A DNA stretch of 64,000 bases from JSC-12 sp033764965 (lineage in GTDB: Bacteria; Cyanobacteriota; Cyanobacteriia; Leptolyngbyales; Leptolyngbyaceae). Under the pieces are notes generated by a model. The model did no database searches and was not told where the DNA came from. It saw nothing but the letters and a program-made list of their open reading frames with translations. The translations under genes and the position numbers were made by a program. Below are positions 32,882 to 40,513 of the stretch, in pieces (the first letter of the stretch is position 1; each line of letters opens with the position of its first letter). The DNA is taken from the NCBI GenBank assembly GCA_033764965.1, contig JANRIN010000338.1:13785-77784 (forward strand). The letters are read 5' to 3'.

Positions 32882-33170
32882 TAAGATTTCGGCAAGTACT
32901 CGACGGGTTGTTGCTGCCAGAGCCGCTGGGTATTGTGAATATTGCCGATCCAAAACCCGAGGAACTGATCCGGATACTGGTGAGCAGGTAACCTTATTCC
33001 ATCCTCGACAGCAGCGACGGCAGGATCATTTTGAGTGGAACGAAGACAACACGCTGATTGTTGGCATGGCAGCCTGTGGACGTGCGACGGTAGCTTCATT
33101 GAAGTTAGACCGCTCCGGACTGGTCAACTTGCGTAATGTGCTGGTTCAAGTTGGGTTACATCCCCCTTAA
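32871..33170 (+). pseudogene. HNH endonuclease gene lacking its HNH core
   Basis: The 99-residue product starts like a cyanobacterial HNH endonuclease (STRRVVAARAAGYCEYCRS) and ends like one (TLFHPRQQRRQDHFEWNED, then NLRNVLVQVGLHPP). In the family these flanks enclose about 35 residues with the HIxPxSxGG and NLxxxCxxCN blocks that bind metal and cut DNA. Here CEYCRSKT joins almost directly to the part before TLFHPRQQ. The catalytic centre is therefore deleted while the reading frame remains open. I regard it as an inactive relic. It overlaps the broken upstream partner by 11 bp. Confidence 0.68.
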
Positions 33171-33700
33171 TGAGCCGTAAGTTTAATCGGGGCAAAAAAG
33201 AATAGGCAATTTTCGGGATAAATTAGCGCTTTTTTGGGTGTGATTTGGGTGTAAAAATTTTACACAAACGCTACGGATCGTATGAAATAGGAATAGTGGA
33301 AAGCTTCCTAAGCTTTAGTTGCGAGTTCGATTCTCGCTACCCGCTTCCAGAAAAACACCCTCTGATCGCTGATGGCAAAGTGTAAACCTGAGCGATCGTA
33401 CCAAGTTCTACAGGAAACCTCACACCCACCGTCATCCCTCATTCCTGGGATCCTGTTGTGGCAGTTTGTGTCGTCATCGCTTGCGAAAAGGGAGGCAAAC
33501 CTGTTTAGCACAGATACAGTGATGCCTCTGACATGGTTTATAAAGATTTTTGCTGTCGCGCAGTAGTTCTGCGGAAAGCTTAGGCACTTCAGGTAGAGAT
33601 TAATTAGCCAGTCACCAACAGCTAGCAATTCGCTGAATCTGAAGCTGTGTAAAACGGGTTAAGAAGTAAGCATTAAGGACTGAGTTTCGAGGATGAACTG
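33171..33700. other. 530-bp gap with palindrome and tRNA fragment
   Basis: It holds the palindrome GTGTAAAAATTTTACAC (33249-33265), then the tRNA-Arg 3' half at 33300-33349. The remaining 350 bp before the next gene contain no convincing gene. An antisense frame over 33308-33628 only reads the tRNA fragment backwards. Confidence 0.6.
33300..33349 (+). tRNA. 3' half of tRNA-Arg(CCU), partial
   Basis: From 33300 the sequence folds as a 5-bp anticodon stem (AAAGC/GCTTT) with loop TTCCTAA, anticodon CCT at 33307-33309, a four-base variable region, a perfect T arm (GCGAG, TTCGATT, CTCGC) and a 3' acceptor strand TACCCGC. No 5' acceptor (GCGGGTA) and no D arm are found upstream; the preceding bases are unrelated apart from a short TAGTGG. 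It is therefore a fragment and not a functional tRNA, of the size usually left at one end of an element that integrates into a tRNA gene. Confidence 0.75.
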
Positions 33701-34069
33701 ATGAAAACCTTATTCGCAACAATCACTGCCACCACGATCGCCATCGTCACGCTCTCCAGTGCCGTGATTGCCCAGGAAATCCCCAAGACTTTGAAACAGG
33801 GAATGTCCTATGCCCAAGCGCGGAAGGCATTGATCAACGCCGGATGGCAAGCCGTAGAACTTTCCCCAAACCGCGATCGCTTTGGCGCAATGAACTACAT
33901 CATCAAGCTTGGGTACAACGAAGTTGAATCCTGTTCTGGCACAGGTATGGGGTTTTGCCGCTTCAACTTCACCGATGCTGACGGGCGCAAACTTGCAGTC
34001 GTCACTATCAACAATCAACAAGGACAACATCCCAAGCTACACCGATGGTGGATCGATACCGAACAATAA
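33701..34069 (+). CDS. Exported small protein of unknown function
   Basis: The 122-residue protein has a signal peptide (TTIAIVTLSSAVIAQE, cleavage probably after Ala-24 or nearby) and a mature domain with a conserved-looking helix MSYAQARKALINAGWQAVEL, then YNEVESCSGTGMGFCRFNFTD with two Cys likely to form a disulfide, and a C-terminal strand ending HRWWIDTEQ. The MSYxxARxxLIxAGWQ pattern recurs in cyanobacterial exported proteins, recalling the PASTA-like GMSYxEAR motif. A GAGGATGA ribosome site precedes the ATG. Confidence 0.7.
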   Translation: MKTLFATITATTIAIVTLSSAVIAQEIPKTLKQGMSYAQARKALINAGWQAVELSPNRDRFGAMNYIIKLGYNEVESCSGTGMGFCRFNFTDADGRKLAVVTINNQQGQHPKLHRWWIDTEQ

Positions 34070-34131
34070 CCCCTACCCATTCCTCCCTATAACCAGAGCA
34101 GCATGATATTGCGAGCAGTGTTTGAGTTTGA

Positions 34132-34160
34132 CCCACAACCGCTGATCATCCGGTTGTGGG
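34132..34160 (+). terminator. Hairpin downstream of the exported protein gene
   Basis: CCCACAACCG (34132-34141) and CGGTTGTGGG (34151-34160) form a perfect 10-bp stem over a nine-base loop. It lies 63 bp after the plus-strand gene stop. There is no T-run, so it may act as a transcript-end stabiliser rather than an intrinsic terminator. Confidence 0.5.
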
Positions 34161-34198
34161 GTGGGTGGAAATTCAAACCCGCTTTGATGCAGCCAGTG

Positions 34199-34282
34199 TT
34201 ATCCGCCGCAACCACCACATCCGCCACAACCGCCATTGCCGCAACTACCAGCAGCACCAACAACCCGACTGGTTTTTCCCGA
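34199..34282 (-). pseudogene. Possible Gly/Cys-rich C-terminal gene remnant
   Basis: On the minus strand one frame ends in a run of Gly and Cys (GSCGNGGCGGCGGCGG, then TAA at 34199-34201), a tail seen on several bacterial membrane proteins. The frame is closed by a TGA just upstream (34283-34285), and no start codon is available. It may be the last piece of a lost gene or a chance product of a GGC/TGT-rich repeat. Confidence 0.25.
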
Positions 34283-34347
34283 TCAATGCCCCAGCCAATT
34301 CGAGAAATCCCCAAACCGTATAGAAACACGAGTGAGCGGAATGAGAG

Positions 34348-35973
34348 TCAAATGGCGCGTTGGTTGGAGTTGGGCGTGGCGGGGGGTGGAGGAGTTGTGC
34401 CGCTGGCTTGGCGGGCGCGATCGGCTCTGGTTTGGGATTCTTGACTGCGCCGATCGTTGCCCTGTGCTTTATACAGATTGGCAGATTCGGCAAAATCTTG
34501 AGCAGCGGCGAGGAAGTTTTGGTTACGCTCATGGGCGATCGCGCGGTTGAAGAAAGCATCGGCGTATTGCGGGTCAAGCTGAATTGCCTGGTCGTATTCC
34601 TGCCCTGCCTGCTGAACTTCTCCCCGCTCCAGGAAAATGTTGCCACGATTGTTGTGCGCTCTGGCTTTAGTAGAATTTGAGGCGGGTAGATTCAGGGCAG
34701 TCTGAAATTGCTGAGAAGCCTGATCCGGTTTGCCCTGAGCAAAGAGGGCATTGCCTAAATTGACATAGGCTTCGGGCAAGTCTTTCTTGAGTCCGATCGC
34801 CTGGTTGGCATCCTTCTCCGCATCACTGAATCGCCCCTGATCAAACCGGACATGGCTCAAGTTACTGTATGCCAGAGCAGAGTTGGGATTTAGCTCGATC
34901 GCCTTACGATAATCATCAACGGCTCCACCCAAATTACCAGAGCGATGCCGAGCATAACCCCGGTTAATGTAGGCATTGGCATCGGTGGAATTGAGTTGAA
35001 TGGCGCGATCAAAGTCAGCAATGGCGGCTTGAAACTGCCCCTGCTGAGATTTTTGCGTCCCGGCTGTCATGAACTGCTTTGAGCCATCTGGATCAGGCGT
35101 GGTGGCATTGGTAAAAGAACGGAGCGTGAACCAGGAAACGAGTCCCGCTGTGAGCAAGAACAGCGTGATTCCACCAAATGCCAGGAGCACGTTGCGGTTT
35201 AACGAAGGAAATCGTTTGGCGGGAGGAGGGGTGCTCTCACTGGCGGGGGGTTCCGCCTCCGCTGGCTTGATATTAACCTGGGTAGTTGGAACAGGGGCTG
35301 GGTTAGACGCAGGTGCCTGGACAACTGTGGCTTCGGGTGCCGCCGCAGGAGCGGGTTCAGCACTGGGGGCAGGGGTGGACGATCGCTGCGGTTCTGCGGG
35401 GGGGTCTACGGCGATCGGTGCCATTCCAGCGGTTGCCATTCCTTGCCCCGACATTTCAGGTGCCTGGGCTTGTCCACCAATATTGCCAACGTCCATTTCA
35501 CTACGCTGCTTCACGCGGCTCTGCATCGCGGCTCGATTGGCAGAGGGGGGTCTATTGGGGATGGTCGGCGTGGTTGAGCCTTCGCCTGAGTAGGTATCCT
35601 GGGGCGGCATCGTTGCACCCATTGGAGGTGATGGATTCCGAAAAGAAACCTGCCTTGGCTCGGATGGCATTTCATCCGCCTCCAGCAACCCCTCTTCCTG
35701 CATCACTCGCTGCTCAATCTCCAGCACATCCTCATCGCTCAGCCGAAATGCCCGTTGAAAGTACTCCAGATCGCGGCGATCGCTCTCCTGAAGCGGAAAC
35801 CGCTGCTGCACCATTTCCACAAAAACCTGCTCATAAAACTCCAGATCTTCTGGCTTGGGAGCATTGAGTTGAGTCAGGGAGGGCGACTCTTGCAGCCCAG
35901 TATCTTCATCGGTTAGCCCCAATCCTTTCTGTTTCCGCTTCAGTTCTGAAACGAGCCGTTCATTCGGATTCAT
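34348..35973 (-). CDS. Membrane-anchored TPR protein, partner of caspase-like protein
   Basis: The 541-residue protein has an N-terminal helical module (residues about 40-92: FYEQVFVEMVQQRFPL, LEYFQRAFRLSDEDVLEIEQ), a Pro/Ala/Thr-rich linker to about 255, one membrane helix (LLAFGGITLFLLTAGLVSWF), and then about five or six TPR units (AIADFDRAIQLNSTDANAYI and repeats) to residue 500, with a Gln/Arg-rich tail. Topology would put the N-terminal module and the TPRs on opposite sides of the plasma membrane. The gene overlaps the caspase-like gene by 14 bp, indicating translational coupling. Confidence 0.78.
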   Translation of the reverse strand: MNPNERLVSELKRKQKGLGLTDEDTGLQESPSLTQLNAPKPEDLEFYEQVFVEMVQQRFPLQESDRRDLEYFQRAFRLSDEDVLEIEQRVMQEEGLLEADEMPSEPRQVSFRNPSPPMGATMPPQDTYSGEGSTTPTIPNRPPSANRAAMQSRVKQRSEMDVGNIGGQAQAPEMSGQGMATAGMAPIAVDPPAEPQRSSTPAPSAEPAPAAAPEATVVQAPASNPAPVPTTQVNIKPAEAEPPASESTPPPAKRFPSLNRNVLLAFGGITLFLLTAGLVSWFTLRSFTNATTPDPDGSKQFMTAGTQKSQQGQFQAAIADFDRAIQLNSTDANAYINRGYARHRSGNLGGAVDDYRKAIELNPNSALAYSNLSHVRFDQGRFSDAEKDANQAIGLKKDLPEAYVNLGNALFAQGKPDQASQQFQTALNLPASNSTKARAHNNRGNIFLERGEVQQAGQEYDQAIQLDPQYADAFFNRAIAHERNQNFLAAAQDFAESANLYKAQGNDRRSQESQTRADRARQASGTTPPPPATPNSNQRAI

Positions 35974-36949
35974 AGCGCCCCTCGGTCAACTGTGCCAGGT
36001 ATTCCTCAAACAACTGTTTGCGTTGCTGATGTTCCCGAAATGGTCTTAGTACTTCAAACTCTATCTCAGACGCTTGATTTTGAGGTATACCTAGATGCTG
36101 ACGAAAGGAGTTCAACCGATTGCGTCCAGTTAAAATCCGCAGTTCGGTCAAGTCGATTTCGCTGGTTGCAGCGAGTTGCTCCAGAAACTGGCGATATTGC
36201 ACGGTGGGAGTTTGGGACGGAACCTGAAGCAGCATTTGATTGGCGGTTGCTTCCGAACCATAAAATTGAGGGCGCTGGCTGGGAGCAGCGATTTGGAGCT
36301 TACGCTGGGCGTAAAAGTGCAATTCTTTGACGGTTAGCTCGCCATCAAAATCCGTATCGGCTGCTCCAGTTTCGGCTCCCTCAGCAATGTAGCGGGTGTA
36401 GCTCCAGGCATCTAACTCGTCAGGTTCAGGTTCGTGATGGGTGTAAGTGGAGGCGGTGAGAATCACGCGCCGATCGCCCACCATGTCGTTAAACCACTCT
36501 TCCAGTAAGATTTCTGGCTCGTCGGCAGCAAGACCCTGAGTCAACCGAAAGCAGGCATCAAAAATAATCACCTGTCGCCATGCGGGGCTGGCATCCATGA
36601 CATTCAATAGGAAGCTAACAGGAATAGTGCGCGATCGCACCAGTTGCCCCCAATCATCAATGCGGGTAGCAGGAGTGGACAGGTAAAGCTGCTCATCCAC
36701 ATCTTTAAAGATGTAGCCGGAAAACGAGAAGAAGATTTGGTCGTCTCCATCCCGATGTCGGAAAAATTGCTCGATCGCTGCTGCCATCTCCAGTTGCGGC
36801 ACATCGGTTAGGGTTTGCACCTCAAAGCCAGCATTGGTGGACTGGAGCGATCGCTTCAACACTTCCGTATTGGTACGCGCTCGGCGTAAGGTCGGCAATT
36901 CCGCCTCCTCACACTCACTCACCCCCACCAGCAGCGCAAATCTATCCAT
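35960..36949 (-). CDS. Caspase-family protein lacking the catalytic His (pseudo-orthocaspase)
   Basis: The 329-residue protein has the caspase p20 fold pattern: FALLVGVSECEEAELPTLR at the N-terminus, IFFSFSGYIF where active relatives have FYFSGHG, and VIIFDACFRLTQG with the Cys of the dyad. The catalytic His position is Tyr (residue about 79) while Cys about 133 is kept. An EF-hand-type loop DTDFDGELTVKE (198-209) follows, as in other cyanobacterial caspase homologues. The C-terminus (RNRLNSFRQHLGIP, EIEFEVLRPF) resembles the N-terminal module of the overlapping TPR protein. A proteolytically inactive or regulatory role is likely by analogy with described pseudo-orthocaspases. Confidence 0.8.
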   Translation of the reverse strand: MDRFALLVGVSECEEAELPTLRRARTNTEVLKRSLQSTNAGFEVQTLTDVPQLEMAAAIEQFFRHRDGDDQIFFSFSGYIFKDVDEQLYLSTPATRIDDWGQLVRSRTIPVSFLLNVMDASPAWRQVIIFDACFRLTQGLAADEPEILLEEWFNDMVGDRRVILTASTYTHHEPEPDELDAWSYTRYIAEGAETGAADTDFDGELTVKELHFYAQRKLQIAAPSQRPQFYGSEATANQMLLQVPSQTPTVQYRQFLEQLAATSEIDLTELRILTGRNRLNSFRQHLGIPQNQASEIEFEVLRPFREHQQRKQLFEEYLAQLTEGRYESE

Positions 36950-37200
36950 TCACCGTCCCGCGATACAGCCAGCGTTGCTGATTCTGAGGATGAAAAAGCT
37001 GCTGTATGCTCAAAACTTCGTTTCGATTCATCCTGCTTTTCAGCAACGCTATACAGCCTGTATGGTATTGCAGAGCGGCGGAATTGATGCACTGATTTTT
37101 GAGCGGGGGAGGGATGGCGATCGGAAGGGGTGGGAATTCAAGCGGGCGAGTGGGTAAAGTAGGGAAGTGTCCGACTCCTGCTTTCTGCTGAACTTGAATT

Positions 37201-37638
37201 ATGGCTTCTCCCCATTGCTCATCCAATTTTCTCCAGCGCTCCGCGATCGGGGTGTTGCTCGGAACTGCCGCGATCGCCCTCATCACAAGTTGTTCCCAGG
37301 TCAAACAACAACTGAAACAGATCACAACTCCCGCTGCCAATGAGGCTACAACGGCACTGGCAGACCATCTAACGCAAACGGGAGCCAAAATGTACGGCAC
37401 CTACTGGTGTCCTTACTGCAATCGTCAGGAAGAACTGTTTGGCAACGCAGTGAGCAAGCTCCAGGTGATTGAGTGCGATCCCAAGGGTGAAAATGCCCAA
37501 CCCCAACTCTGTGCCCAAGCCAATGTCAACAGCTTTCCAACCTGGGAAATTGGGGGCAAGCTTTATCCGGGTCTGCAATCTCTAGACGAGTTGGCAACTT
37601 TATCTGGCTACAAAGGCGCAAGGAACTTTAAGGATTGA
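37201..37638 (+). CDS. Thioredoxin-fold lipoprotein with CPYC motif
   Basis: The 145-residue protein starts with a basic region, a hydrophobic segment and a lipobox-like LITSC, which suggests a lipid-anchored exported protein. The mature part has KMYGTYWCPYCNRQEELFG (CPYC redox site, near residue 70), a Cys-containing linker, and the cis-Pro strand VNSFPTWEIGGKLYPG. This is the reductant domain known from cyanobacterial/plant VKOR fusions, here free-standing. The CcdA-like gene starts about 90 bp later on the same strand, so it could take electrons from that membrane protein. Direction of electron flow is inference. Confidence 0.82.
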   Translation: MASPHCSSNFLQRSAIGVLLGTAAIALITSCSQVKQQLKQITTPAANEATTALADHLTQTGAKMYGTYWCPYCNRQEELFGNAVSKLQVIECDPKGENAQPQLCAQANVNSFPTWEIGGKLYPGLQSLDELATLSGYKGARNFKD

Positions 37639-37728
37639 ATCCCACTGTCAACCTCGTTAGGCTACGAGAGTAACCAGCGGGTGCCATCAAAATCGTCAAT
37701 TGAGAATTTTATAGGACTGATCGCCGCG

Positions 37729-38655
37729 ATGAGCCAGGAAAAGTCCCTCAAAAAAATGTCTCGTTTCACTAAAATGCCTCTCATAAAGCAGGTAGCGCTG
37801 CTGAGTGCCCTGTTTGCCGGGTCAATCTTGACCGTTTGGGGCGTGGAGCGCTTTTTGCAAAGTCCCATCTATCGAGCCATTTTAGATATCGCGTTTGTGA
37901 CGGGAGAAACCTACGATCGCTGGTTCAGTCAGCAAAGCATCAACAATCCACTGATTCTGGTGGGGTTGGCATTTCTAGGGGGATTGGTTGCCAGTATTTC
38001 TCCCTGTATTTTGTCGCTGCTGCCCGTGAACCTGACCTACATCGGCACCCGTGAGATCAATTCCCGTCGAGACGCTGTGATTAAGGCGAGTGCATTTGTG
38101 CTGGGGGTGGTGACGGTTTTGAGCCTGCTGGGGGTGTTTTCTGCCTTCGCGGGATTTGTGTTTGTGCAATATCGCGGCTATTTTCACCTCTTTGTGGGAA
38201 CGGTGATTGTATTGATGGGGTTGTCTTTGGCGGGAATCTTCACCCTGCCGTTGCCCCAAAATTCCTGGCTCAAGGTTAGTCGGGATGAGACCCGATCGCC
38301 CCAATCAGAATCCTCCTGGTCTATGCTGCGAACCTGCGCGATCGAGCCGTTCATCGTGGGATTAACTTTCGCCCTGGTGAGTTCTCCCTGCACCAGTCCC
38401 GTGATGATCTCGGTCTTAGCGGCAGGGGCGGCAACGGGTTCCCAACTGCAAAGCGCCCTGGCAATGGTGAGCTACGCCCTGGGCTACACGGCAATCATTT
38501 TCCTGGCAAGCCTGTTTACCGGATTAGCCAAACAAACTCGCGGCTTACTGCTCCATTCTCAGGTGATTGTCCGAGTTGCCAGCATCGCGCTACTCTTGGT
38601 TGGGGCGTTTTATCTAATCAATGGAACTCACTGGATACTTTCCACCTGGCAGTAA
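37729..38655 (+). CDS. ccdA: CcdA/DsbD-type membrane thiol-disulfide transporter
   Basis: This 308-residue membrane protein has about seven hydrophobic helices and two paired cysteine sites, LVASISPCILSLLPVNLTYI (first half) and LVSSPCTSPVMISVL (second half), that define the CcdA/DsbD transmembrane family. The family passes electrons from cytosolic thioredoxin to the far side of the membrane, for cytochrome c maturation or thiol control. I take the ATG at 37729; a GTG at 37681 and an ATG at 37756 are in frame alternatives. The neighbouring CPYC lipoprotein is the obvious acceptor. Confidence 0.85.
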   Translation: MSQEKSLKKMSRFTKMPLIKQVALLSALFAGSILTVWGVERFLQSPIYRAILDIAFVTGETYDRWFSQQSINNPLILVGLAFLGGLVASISPCILSLLPVNLTYIGTREINSRRDAVIKASAFVLGVVTVLSLLGVFSAFAGFVFVQYRGYFHLFVGTVIVLMGLSLAGIFTLPLPQNSWLKVSRDETRSPQSESSWSMLRTCAIEPFIVGLTFALVSSPCTSPVMISVLAAGAATGSQLQSALAMVSYALGYTAIIFLASLFTGLAKQTRGLLLHSQVIVRVASIALLLVGAFYLINGTHWILSTWQ

Positions 38656-38745
38656 CCGAATTCGTTCTCGCGGTAGAGGGGAGAAAAGTGAATCTATTGC
38701 TATGTTTCGGGTAAGGTATTATATTCTCATTAAAACATTTTCCTT

Positions 38746-39561
38746 ATGATGAACGGACTGAACGGCAAAACAGCGCTGATTACAGGGGCGAGTTCGGGGA
38801 TCGGGCAGGCGATAGCCGTTCGGCTGGCGCGGGAAGGCTGCAATATCGTGATCAACTTTCGGAAGGATGCGGCAGGCGCAGAGGCGACTGAGCAACAAGC
38901 GTTGATGCAAGCCTGTAACCTGGTCACGCAAGAATGCGGAGTTGAGGCGTTGACGGTTCAGGGGGATGTCTCGCAAGAGTCCGACATTATTAATTTGATT
39001 CAGGCGGCGATCGCAAAATTTGGGCGGTTGGATATTCTGGTCAACAATGCCGGGATACAAACAGAGCAGCCTTCCCATGAAATAACCGCAGAGCAATTCG
39101 ATCGCGTCCTAAATGTCAATTTACGCGGTGCATATTTATGTGCCAGAGAAGCGATTAAGCAGTTTCTGGCACAGTCCAGCCCTGGTGTCATTATTAATAT
39201 TTCCAGTGTGCATGAAATCATTCCGCGCCCGCTCTATGTCACCTATTCCATTAGTAAAGGTGGCATGGGCAACATGACGAAGACACTGGCGCTGGAATAC
39301 GCCAAGTATGGGATTCGGGTGAATGCGATCGCCCCTGGAGCCACGGTTACCCCGATCAACGAAGCCTGGACGGAAGACCCAGCCAAACAAGCCGAGGTGG
39401 AGCGCCATATCCCCATGCGACGAGCGGGCACTTCCGCCGAAATGGCTGCTGCCGTTGCATTCTTAGCATCAGAAGAAGCGGCTTACATTACTGGACAAAC
39501 GTTGTATATCGATGGCGGTTTGACGCTTTACGCCGATTTTCAAGAACCGTGGTCAGCTTAG
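38746..39561 (+). CDS. gdh: SDR oxidoreductase, glucose 1-dehydrogenase-like
   Basis: The 271-residue protein is a classical short-chain dehydrogenase/reductase: TALITGASSGIGQAIAVRLA (cofactor motif), DILVNNAGIQTEQP, catalytic Ser in INISSVHEIIPRP, Tyr and Lys in YVTYSISKGGM, and TGQTLYIDGGLTLY at the C-terminus. The VHEIIPRP loop and DGGLTLYADF end resemble glucose 1-dehydrogenases. The next two genes encode a sugar lactonase and a gluconokinase, which makes oxidation of glucose to glucono-lactone the best guess. Two consecutive ATGs (38746, 38749) are possible starts. Confidence 0.85.
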   Translation: MMNGLNGKTALITGASSGIGQAIAVRLAREGCNIVINFRKDAAGAEATEQQALMQACNLVTQECGVEALTVQGDVSQESDIINLIQAAIAKFGRLDILVNNAGIQTEQPSHEITAEQFDRVLNVNLRGAYLCAREAIKQFLAQSSPGVIINISSVHEIIPRPLYVTYSISKGGMGNMTKTLALEYAKYGIRVNAIAPGATVTPINEAWTEDPAKQAEVERHIPMRRAGTSAEMAAAVAFLASEEAAYITGQTLYIDGGLTLYADFQEPWSA

Positions 39562-39628
39562 AGACAAGGCGCAAGTTGGAAACCCAAAGAGCATAGATTG
39601 AGCATGGGAGAGTTGAGAGGAGCCAGCC

Positions 39629-40513
39629 ATGAATTCAAATTTTGCCTTAGCCAATATGTTGAATGCCCGTGCCCGTCTGGGAGAGGGGGCGATGTGGGAT
39701 GCCGCCAAACAGGTGCTTTACTGGGTGGATATTTACAATCATCGAGTGCATCAGTTTGACCCAGCCACAGGCAACCATGTTGTGTTTGAAATGGGATCAG
39801 AAACAACGTGCGTTGGGTTAACAGAACACGATCGCTTGATTGTGGGGTTGCGCGATCGGCTGGTTTTACTGGATCCAGCAACTCAGGAAACCATCAACCT
39901 GACCCACATCGAAACCGATCAACCCAAATCTCGCTTGAACGATGGCAAGTGTGATCCAGGCGGGCGGTTTTGGGTCGGTTCCATCAGCGAGGAAGAAGAG
40001 CCGATCGCGAAGTTGTATCGCTATGACCCGGATGGCTCTTTGCATATCATGGAAACCGGATTAACGAACTCCAATGGCTTAGGTTGGAGTCCCGATCGTC
40101 GATCGTTTTACCTGACTGATACCCCGACGCAAAAAATCTATGTCTATGACTACGATGTGCAAACTGGCGCAATTCACAATCGCCGCGTGCATATCAACTT
40201 AACTGGAGAATCGTTTTTCCCAGACGGATTAGCGATCGATGCCAAGGGTTACATCTGGTCTGCCATGTGGAATGGCTGGTGTGTGATTCGGTTTGATCCG
40301 GATGGCAAGGAAGTTTTGCGAGTTCCTGTGCCCGTGCCCTGCCCCACTTGTTGTGCCTTTGGCGGAGCGGATTTAACCGATCTCTACATCACCACGGCAT
40401 CTGTTGGATTAAGTCAACCGGAAATCCAGAAAGCCTTCTATTCTGGTGATATTTTTTGTTTAAAGACAGATGTGGTTGGACTACCATCCTATCGCTTTCA
40501 AGATGCTGCATGA
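39629..40513 (+). CDS. gnl: SMP-30/gluconolactonase family lactonase
   Basis: The 294-residue beta-propeller hydrolyses sugar lactones. It shows the SMP-30 features: ARLGEGAMWDAAKQVLYWVD (metal-binding Glu) at the N-terminus, SRLNDGKCDPGGRFWVGS (Asn/Asp), LTNSNGLGWSPDRRSFYLTD with the metal Asn, and FPDGLAIDAKGYIWSAMWNG with the catalytic Asp. It has no signal peptide, so glucono-lactone made by the preceding SDR would be opened in the cytosol. Its stop overlaps the gluconokinase start (ATGA). Confidence 0.9.
   Translation: MNSNFALANMLNARARLGEGAMWDAAKQVLYWVDIYNHRVHQFDPATGNHVVFEMGSETTCVGLTEHDRLIVGLRDRLVLLDPATQETINLTHIETDQPKSRLNDGKCDPGGRFWVGSISEEEEPIAKLYRYDPDGSLHIMETGLTNSNGLGWSPDRRSFYLTDTPTQKIYVYDYDVQTGAIHNRRVHINLTGESFFPDGLAIDAKGYIWSAMWNGWCVIRFDPDGKEVLRVPVPVPCPTCCAFGGADLTDLYITTASVGLSQPEIQKAFYSGDIFCLKTDVVGLPSYRFQDAA

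Noticed and set aside
33308..33628. Minus-strand open frame of 106 codons
   Set aside because: Its N-terminal part is random and its other end reads the tRNA-Arg fragment backwards, a common false gene next to tRNA sequences.
32031..33700. Intact integrative element or prophage
   Set aside because: No integrase, structural or replication gene is present; only decayed genes and a tRNA fragment are seen, so an intact element is not supported.
34103..34444. Plus-strand open frame of 113 codons
   Set aside because: It runs over a hairpin and then antisense to the TPR gene, with Thr/Ala-rich low-complexity content and no ribosome site.
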